Below, piece by piece: positions 6,168 through 11,589 of a stretch of DNA of 11,589 nucleotides. Each line of letters begins with the position of its first letter. Position 1 is the stretch's first letter. Position numbers and translations under genes: made by a program. The notes below the pieces were generated by a model, which made no database searches, was not told the origin of the DNA, and was given only the letters and a program-made list of their open reading frames with translations. Origin of the DNA: JBHJOF01 sp050330055. Its GTDB lineage: Bacteria; Pseudomonadota; Alphaproteobacteria; Kiloniellales; JAKSDN01. Location of the stretch: the NCBI GenBank assembly GCA_050330055.1, contig JBHJOF010000399.1:1-11589 (forward strand), written 5' to 3'.

Positions 6168-8117
6168 TCAGGCACGCAGCCGGATGCGGGCAACGGCATA
6201 GGGGGCAAGCGTCAGGGCCTTGCTGCCCGGCGCCGCTTCCATTTCCTCGAGGCCCTCGGGCCCGGCGGCGCAGGCCTCGAAGCTTTCATCGTCCAGATAG
6301 GCGATGCGCGCACCGTTGAGGTCGGCACCCTCGAGGCCAACCCCGCGCGGCTCACCCGTCAGGTTGCCGAGCCAGAGCTCGGTTCCCTGCGCTGTCTCGA
6401 AGGCCAGGGCCTGCAGTTCGCTTGGCCGCGATACGGTGGTGGCACGGCGATGCGCACCCGAGGCCGGGTAGAGGCCGCGCATGACGTGATAGGCCGGAAA
6501 GACGCCGCCCACCTGGTCGTACCAGGGCTGGGTATTCTCGCCGGAATGGTACATGAGACCGTAGTCGCCGGCGGGCGCGCCCAGGGTCACGGCGTTCACC
6601 CCGCCCTCGGCCATGCGCGCGCCGTAGCCCAGGTGCCAGGCGGCGCCGAGCAGGCCGCGCTGGCGCGGGTCGCGCCGGGTCATCGTCATGCGCACGTTGG
6701 CCTCGTTGTACGGCGGCTCGTTGCCGAAGGGGCTGGTGCGCGTGCCGATGGTGGCCGGGCCAATGCGATAGTCCTTGTCGCCGAAGAGCGCGCGGGCCGA
6801 GGTCACGATGTAGGGCAGGCACTCGATAGTCTCGGTGACGGAGCGATCGTCGGCGGCGTGCACCAGGGCGCAAGTCGTGTGGCAGACGAAGTCGAGCTTG
6901 TCGAAGGGCGGCGGCTTGCGGTTCAGCTCGGTGAAATAGGCGAAGCTGCCGCCGCCCAGCGCGATTCCGGGAAAGGCCGCGCGCGCCACAGCGTAGAGCC
7001 GGTCGAAGGGCCCGCTGTCCGCGAAGACGGTGCCGGGCATGACGAAGCCGAGGTCGCCGGCCCAGCTGACAGCAACCGAGGTGGGACGTGCAACCGCCGC
7101 CTCGGTCGCTGCCGCCACGGCCTTGAGCGCCTCCGCCGGATCGGCGTCGTCGGGCACGACGATCTCCAGCGCCAGCGCGCTGCCGAGGCTGCGGGCGATC
7201 TCTCTGAAGCCAGCGATGGCGTAACCCGCGTCGTGACGGCGCAGGTCGAGGAAGCCGCTGAGATAGGCCGGTGCCAAGGCCGTCAGGCGATCGGACTTGG
7301 TGAGGGTGGCGTCGACATCGCCGGCCTCCAGCGCCATGCCGAAGCGCGGCACGCGGCCCTCGCGGCCGCCCAGGCGGACGGTCACCGGCACGTCGCCGCT
7401 GCTCTCGGCTGCCGCCGGCTTGCCGGCGAAGCTCACCTTGACCGCCTGCTCTATGACCTGGCCGGCCTTGAGCGTGTAGGGAAAGGGCAGGCCGAGCGGC
7501 CGCACGTAGGTCTTGTAGGAGGCGTCGGTCCAGTTGCGCTGGTCCTCCATCTCGAAGGTATCGCCGGTCATGGTGCAGGTGACCTCGAGGCCGGGCGCGA
7601 CCTCGTGGGTCAAAGCGCGGATGTCCATGATCGGCTGCTTGGGATCGATCACCTCGGGGAAGCGGGTCTCGACGATACGGCCGTCGACGTGCTCCACCGT
7701 GACCGGATAGCCGCTCACGCCCTCGACCGGGTGTAGCACGACGAAGCCGGTGCGGTTGGTCAGGAAGTCGGTCAGCGCCGTGCCCTTGCCCTCGAACAGC
7801 AGGGTGCCGTCGGCGGTGCCGGTTATGCGTGCCTGGTACTTGAACTGCTGGCTGCCGTCGCTGCAGAGCGCGTCGTAGGTGATGGCAAAGCCGTCGCCCG
7901 CCTCCTCGACCCGAAAGTTGTCGATGGTCGGGTTGAAAGTGCCCCAGTACTGGTCGCGCACGACGTAGGAAACGGCGCGGATCGCTTCGCGCCCCTGATA
8001 GCGGATGTAGCGCAGGTTTCCGGCATCGAGCTCCACGGACATGGGCCCGGCCTTGAGCAGCCTGGTCTCTGCCGGCAGCTCCTCCGTGCCGAAGCGTTTG
8101 ATCAGCAACGATGGCAT
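6168..8117 (-). CDS. Large multidomain protein, possibly ApnL-like (D-apionate lactonase family)
   Basis: A 649-residue protein without a signal peptide or membrane segment, so presumably cytoplasmic. Residues 1-235 look like a beta-sandwich (RLLKAGPMSVELDAGNLRYI, VVRDQYWGTFNPTIDN). About 255-550 reads as an alpha/beta barrel, with GGGSFAYFTELNRK (388-401), DFVCHTTCALVHAADDRSVTE (409-429), IGPATIG (452-458), DPRQRGLLGAAW (483-494) and GGVNAVTLGAP (505-515). Residues 555-649 form a further beta-rich domain. The layout resembles clan-A glycoside hydrolases. From memory the motifs fit best with D-apionate lactonase, an enzyme of D-apiose catabolism, but I cannot confirm this and no catalytic residue can be assigned. 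It lies downstream of a sugar ABC transporter and 30 nt before an aldolase gene, which supports a hydrolase or lactonase acting on the imported compound. The purine-rich run GGAGAGGGAGAAGGGG precedes the ATG. Alternative: an uncharacterised glycosidase-like protein. Confidence 0.85.
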   Translation of the reverse strand: MPSLLIKRFGTEELPAETRLLKAGPMSVELDAGNLRYIRYQGREAIRAVSYVVRDQYWGTFNPTIDNFRVEEAGDGFAITYDALCSDGSQQFKYQARITGTADGTLLFEGKGTALTDFLTNRTGFVVLHPVEGVSGYPVTVEHVDGRIVETRFPEVIDPKQPIMDIRALTHEVAPGLEVTCTMTGDTFEMEDQRNWTDASYKTYVRPLGLPFPYTLKAGQVIEQAVKVSFAGKPAAAESSGDVPVTVRLGGREGRVPRFGMALEAGDVDATLTKSDRLTALAPAYLSGFLDLRRHDAGYAIAGFREIARSLGSALALEIVVPDDADPAEALKAVAAATEAAVARPTSVAVSWAGDLGFVMPGTVFADSGPFDRLYAVARAAFPGIALGGGSFAYFTELNRKPPPFDKLDFVCHTTCALVHAADDRSVTETIECLPYIVTSARALFGDKDYRIGPATIGTRTSPFGNEPPYNEANVRMTMTRRDPRQRGLLGAAWHLGYGARMAEGGVNAVTLGAPAGDYGLMYHSGENTQPWYDQVGGVFPAYHVMRGLYPASGAHRRATTVSRPSELQALAFETAQGTELWLGNLTGEPRGVGLEGADLNGARIAYLDDESFEACAAGPEGLEEMEAAPGSKALTLAPYAVARIRLRA

Positions 8118-8185
8118 GCCCCTTCTCCCTCTCCGTTGCGATCCGGTGGCTAGAGCTGATTCAATCCAACGATAGGCTTGGTGTA

Positions 8186-8328
8186 CCCCTCACCCTCCCA
8201 CGCGCTGACGCGCGCGGGCCCCTCCCTCTCCCCCAAGGGGCGAGGGAACTATTGCCGCGCGCATAAGCCCCTCGCCCCTCCGGGGGAGAGGGAGGGGCCC
8301 ATCGCGCAAGCGATGGGAAGGTGAGGGG
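8186..8328. repeat. 143-bp cruciform-forming intergenic palindromic repeat
   Basis: An outer stem (8186-8196 with 8318-8328, one mismatch) encloses a left hairpin, a long central stem and a right hairpin. The left hairpin pairs 8197-8205 with 8210-8218 (8 of 9 pairs, TGAC loop). The central stem pairs 8219-8234 with 8282-8297 (16 perfect) and 8237-8246 with 8269-8278 (10 perfect). The right hairpin pairs 8298-8305 with 8310-8317 perfectly around a GCAA tetraloop. Together these make a four-way, tRNA-like junction. Repeats beginning CCCCTCACCC and rich in CTCTCCCCC are, to my knowledge, common dispersed intergenic elements in alphaproteobacteria. No transposase or target duplication is seen. 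It sits inside the operon, between the ATPase gene and the 649-residue gene, where the folded RNA could stall, process or stabilise the transcript. Confidence 0.85.
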
Positions 8329-8362
8329 GAGTTTGTTCATTCCTGCATAGCTTCCAAGTGCG

Positions 8363-9463
<1,101 letters not shown>

Positions 9464-9467
9464 GACT

Positions 9468-10322
9468 CTAGCCCTTGACCGCGCCCAGCGAGATGCCGCG
9501 CACCAGGTACCTCTGCAAGGCGGCGACGGCGATGAAGATCGGCAGCGTGCCGAGCACGCTCATGGCCGCGATCTTGGCCCAGAAGTTGGACTGGCCGCCG
9601 AAGTAGTGCGTCACCTGCACCGGATAGGTGGTTACGTTGCTGCGCGTCATCACCAGGGCGAAAAGGAAGTCGTTCCAGGCGAAGACGAAGGTGAAGACCG
9701 CCGTGGCGAAGAGGCCGGTGCGCACCATGGGGAAGACCACCTTGATCAGCACCTGCCAGCGCGTGCAGCCGTCGACCAGCGCGCTCTGCTCCAGGTCGAT
9801 CGGGATGTCCTCGATGTAGCCGCGCATCATCCAGATCACGTAGGGCAGGTTGAAGGCGGTATAGAGCAGGATCAGGCCGTGGTAGGTGTCGACCCAGCCA
9901 AGCCAGACATAGAGCAGGAACAGCGGGAAGACGATGGCGATCGGCGGAATCATGCGCTGCGAGATGATCCAGACCGCCAGATGCTCGCCGCCGGTCCTGA
10001 AGCGCGCCAGGCTGTAGGCGCAGAGCGTGCCGAAGAACATGGCGATGACGGTGCTGCAGAAGGCCACGAAGAGGCTGTTCCAGACTGTCACCACGTCACC
10101 GTCCTTGAACAGCACCCTGTAGTTGTCGAGTTGGATCTGTCCCGGATACCAGACGGGCGGCGAATGGAAGATCTCCTCCGGCGTCTTGAAGGAGATCATG
10201 AAAAGCCAGTAGACCGGGAACAGGAATAGGGCAGTCAGCATCAGCGCGCCAACGTAGCGCGCCATGAGACGCCAGGTCTTGCGCCGAAGCCCGAAGACTC
10301 GTCCTGTGCCAAGATGAGTCAT
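9468..10322 (-). CDS. Carbohydrate ABC transporter permease (MalG/UgpE type)
   Basis: A 284-residue inner-membrane permease of the binding-protein-dependent family with six expected membrane segments, the first at about residues 24-44 (ALMLTALFLFPVYWLFMISF). The cytoplasmic EAA loop reads EQSALVDGCTRWQVLIKVVFP and contacts the ATPase. The C-terminus RGISLGAVKG is typical of MalG-like subunits. I placed the start at ATG 10320-10322 because it overlaps the TGA of the preceding permease gene (ATGA), a standard coupling arrangement; the open frame upstream of it merely runs through that gene in another phase. It pairs with the upstream permease to form the channel. Confidence 0.95.
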   Translation of the reverse strand: MTHLGTGRVFGLRRKTWRLMARYVGALMLTALFLFPVYWLFMISFKTPEEIFHSPPVWYPGQIQLDNYRVLFKDGDVVTVWNSLFVAFCSTVIAMFFGTLCAYSLARFRTGGEHLAVWIISQRMIPPIAIVFPLFLLYVWLGWVDTYHGLILLYTAFNLPYVIWMMRGYIEDIPIDLEQSALVDGCTRWQVLIKVVFPMVRTGLFATAVFTFVFAWNDFLFALVMTRSNVTTYPVQVTHYFGGQSNFWAKIAAMSVLGTLPIFIAVAALQRYLVRGISLGAVKG

Positions 10323-11239
10323 CGGCGCGTAATCTCCATGCGCCGCAAGGCGGCGATCACGACTACCGTGAGCAGTACGATCACAAGGAAGGCGATGGCA
10401 GCGGTGTAGCTGGTCTCGAACTGGCGGAAGCCCTGCACATAGGTGTAGATCGAGATGGTCTCGGTCATGGTGCCCGGCCCGCCCTCGGTGAGCGCCCAGA
10501 CCACGTCGAACAGGCGGAACAGGTCGAGCCCGCGGATCAAGAGGGCGATCGCCATGACCGGCCAGATCGCCGGCAGCATGATCCGGAAGAAGATGGTGAA
10601 GGCGTTGGCGCCGTCTATCTCGGCCGCCTCGGTCAGGCTCTGGTCGACATTCGAGAGCGCGGCCAGCAGCAGCAGGAACATGAAGGGCGTCCACTGCCAG
10701 ATCTCGGCGATCAGAATCGCTAGGTAGACGAAGTCCGGATTGATGGTCCAGAGGATCGGCACCGGCTCGCCGGCAATCCAGCCGAGGATCTGGTTGATCG
10801 GCCCGTATCGGTTGTCGAACAACAGGCGCCAGGTGGCGCCGGCCACCACCGGGGCGATCATGGTCGGCAGCACCAGCAGCGCGACGAAGATCGGGCGCCC
10901 GGGCAGGCGCTCGAGGAACAGGAGCGCCATCAGGAGGCCGAGCACCAGCTCGGCCGGCAAGGCGATGGCGGTGATCAGCAGGGTATGGCCCAGCGCCTGC
11001 CAGAGGCGCAGGTCCTTGAACAGGGCTCCGTAATGGATCAGACCGTGAAAGGAGGTGTCCTCGTCCAGCATGGTGATGTTCTGGACGCTCACCACCAGCG
11101 TGTAGACCAGCGGAAAGAGGCCGATCAGCAGGATGATGAGGATCGCCGGCGCGATCATCAGGTACTTGAAGCGCCGGTCCGAGAACTCCGAGAGCCTGCG
11201 AGCGAAGGCGGGACCGGGCGCGGTCGCGAGTGCGCTCAT
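10319..11239 (-). CDS. Carbohydrate ABC transporter permease (MalF/UgpA type)
   Basis: A 306-residue inner-membrane permease subunit. It has a short cytoplasmic N-terminus, then a first membrane segment (about 27-51, YLMIAPAILIILLIGLFPLV) and further segments up to TAAIAFLVIVLLTVVVIAAL. The EAA loop is EAAEIDGANAFTIFFRIMLP, followed by the WALTEGGPGTMTETISIYTY segment common to MalF/UgpA-like subunits of CUT1 transporters. The ATG has AGGAAGG 8 nt upstream. The gene follows the binding-protein gene after a 132-nt spacer holding a strong hairpin, and its stop overlaps the next permease start by 4 nt. The substrate is not readable from the permease. Confidence 0.96.
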   Translation of the reverse strand: MSALATAPGPAFARRLSEFSDRRFKYLMIAPAILIILLIGLFPLVYTLVVSVQNITMLDEDTSFHGLIHYGALFKDLRLWQALGHTLLITAIALPAELVLGLLMALLFLERLPGRPIFVALLVLPTMIAPVVAGATWRLLFDNRYGPINQILGWIAGEPVPILWTINPDFVYLAILIAEIWQWTPFMFLLLLAALSNVDQSLTEAAEIDGANAFTIFFRIMLPAIWPVMAIALLIRGLDLFRLFDVVWALTEGGPGTMTETISIYTYVQGFRQFETSYTAAIAFLVIVLLTVVVIAALRRMEITRR

Positions 11240-11318
11240 AGCGGAAGCCTTCCTGCTCGCCTGCCGGCCGGCGCGGCCGGGCGTCGGGGTCCCTAGCCGA
11301 TTACGGGGAGGTCACTGT

Positions 11319-11367
11319 GAAGCATTCCGGCGGCGGGGCGCAAGCCTGCCCGCCGCCGGCGTGCTTC
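11319..11367 (-). promoter_or_regulatory. Strong hairpin after the binding-protein gene
   Basis: Starting 5 nt past the binding-protein stop, GAAGCA pairs with TGCTTC (11362-11367 with 11319-11324) and CCCGCCGCCGG pairs perfectly with CCGGCGGCGGG (11349-11359 with 11327-11337), with a 2x2 internal loop and an 11-nt apical loop. No U-run follows, so it is not a canonical intrinsic terminator. Intercistronic hairpins at this place in sugar-transport operons (the malE-malF type) keep binding-protein mRNA abundant relative to permease mRNA, and the same role is likely here. Confidence 0.75.
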
Positions 11368-11371
11368 GGGA

Positions 11372-11589
11372 TCAGTTCGGATAGGCGTTCGGCTTGCTCG
11401 CCCACTCCTGATAGGCGGCACGCTGCCTGTCGACGCCGATCCTCTCGGTCAGCTGGTCCCACTGCGCGGCCACGTCGTCGAGGATGGCCTGGCTCGGCTC
11501 GCCGGCCCAGAGGCGTGACATGGCTTGGCGCAGCGCCTCCTCGTACCTGTCGATCTGCAGCAGCGAGAGGTCGAGCAGTCCGCTGTCCG
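11372..11589 (-). CDS. Extracellular sugar-binding protein, C-terminal fragment
   Basis: Only the last ~72 residues lie in the window, ending ...QRAAYQEWASKPNAYPN. The stretch LQIDRYEEALRQAMSRLWAGEPSQAILDDVAAQWDQLTERIG is the helical C-terminus typical of family 1 (CUT1) periplasmic solute-binding proteins. There, repeats of the type 'aL..am..l..Ge.sp..aL..va..w..i' are common just before the end. It is the first visible gene of the transporter operon, with both permeases and the ATPase directly downstream, so it should supply the imported ligand. The signal peptide and ligand-binding residues are outside the window, and the ligand is unknown. Confidence 0.85.
   Translation of the reverse strand, partial: DSGLLDLSLLQIDRYEEALRQAMSRLWAGEPSQAILDDVAAQWDQLTERIGVDRQRAAYQEWASKPNAYPN

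Noticed and set aside
6450..7736. 428-codon plus-strand open frame inside the 649-residue gene
   Set aside because: Antisense shadow with biased composition and no domain. The opposite frame has coherent domains and a good ribosome binding site.
10323..10694. N-terminal extension of the second permease gene up to 10694
   Set aside because: The extra residues are the first permease gene read in another frame (Arg/Pro-rich). The ATG at 10320-10322 overlapping the TGA gives a normal MalG-like N-terminus.
11260..11282. GC-only inverted sequence between the binding-protein and first permease genes
   Set aside because: It can form a short CCGGC/GCCGG stem, but such pairing is expected by chance in DNA this GC-rich and nothing else supports a function.

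Overview
The window is high-GC DNA with tightly packed genes, near-complete strand coverage and 4-nt start/stop overlaps. The protein families (UgpC-type sugar ABC transporter, FAA hydrolase with a second-type N-terminal domain, ArsR/LMW-PTP arsenate reductase, ACR3 pump) suggest an alphaproteobacterium, perhaps of the Rhodospirillales/Rhizobiales kind. This assignment rests on protein style and composition, not on a marker gene.

There are three transcription units. (1) Positions 1-2128, minus strand: a fumarylacetoacetate-hydrolase-family enzyme followed 14 nt later by a threonine-synthase-type PLP enzyme that runs off the left edge. (2) Positions 2277-4289, plus strand: a compact arsenic resistance operon made of a perfect palindromic operator candidate, an ArsR repressor fused in frame to a thioredoxin-type arsenate reductase (ArsC), and an ACR3-family arsenite efflux pump. 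(3) Positions 4311-11589, minus strand: a carbohydrate or sugar-acid uptake and catabolic operon. In transcription order it encodes a solute-binding protein (only its C-terminus is in the window), two inner-membrane permeases, the ATPase, a 245-bp gap filled largely by a 143-bp foldable palindromic repeat, a 649-residue protein that I tentatively relate to the D-apionate lactonase (ApnL) family, an HpcH/HpaI class II aldolase, and a D-2-hydroxyacid dehydrogenase. Units 2 and 3 converge with only 21 nt between them.

In unit 2, arsenate would be reduced by the ArsC half and exported as arsenite by ACR3, with the ArsR half repressing from the palindrome until arsenite binds its C-terminal cysteines. 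In unit 3, the transporter would import a sugar, sugar lactone or sugar acid. The large protein would hydrolyse or open it, and the dehydrogenase and aldolase would oxidise and cleave the acid to small keto compounds. No dehydratase or kinase is visible, so the pathway is incomplete here and its substrate is not determined.

The points most worth a second look are the ArsR-ArsC fusion with its internal ribosome binding site, the catabolic operon built around the 649-residue protein, and the cruciform-like repeat inside that operon. I found no CRISPR array, tRNA, rRNA, transposase or phage gene.
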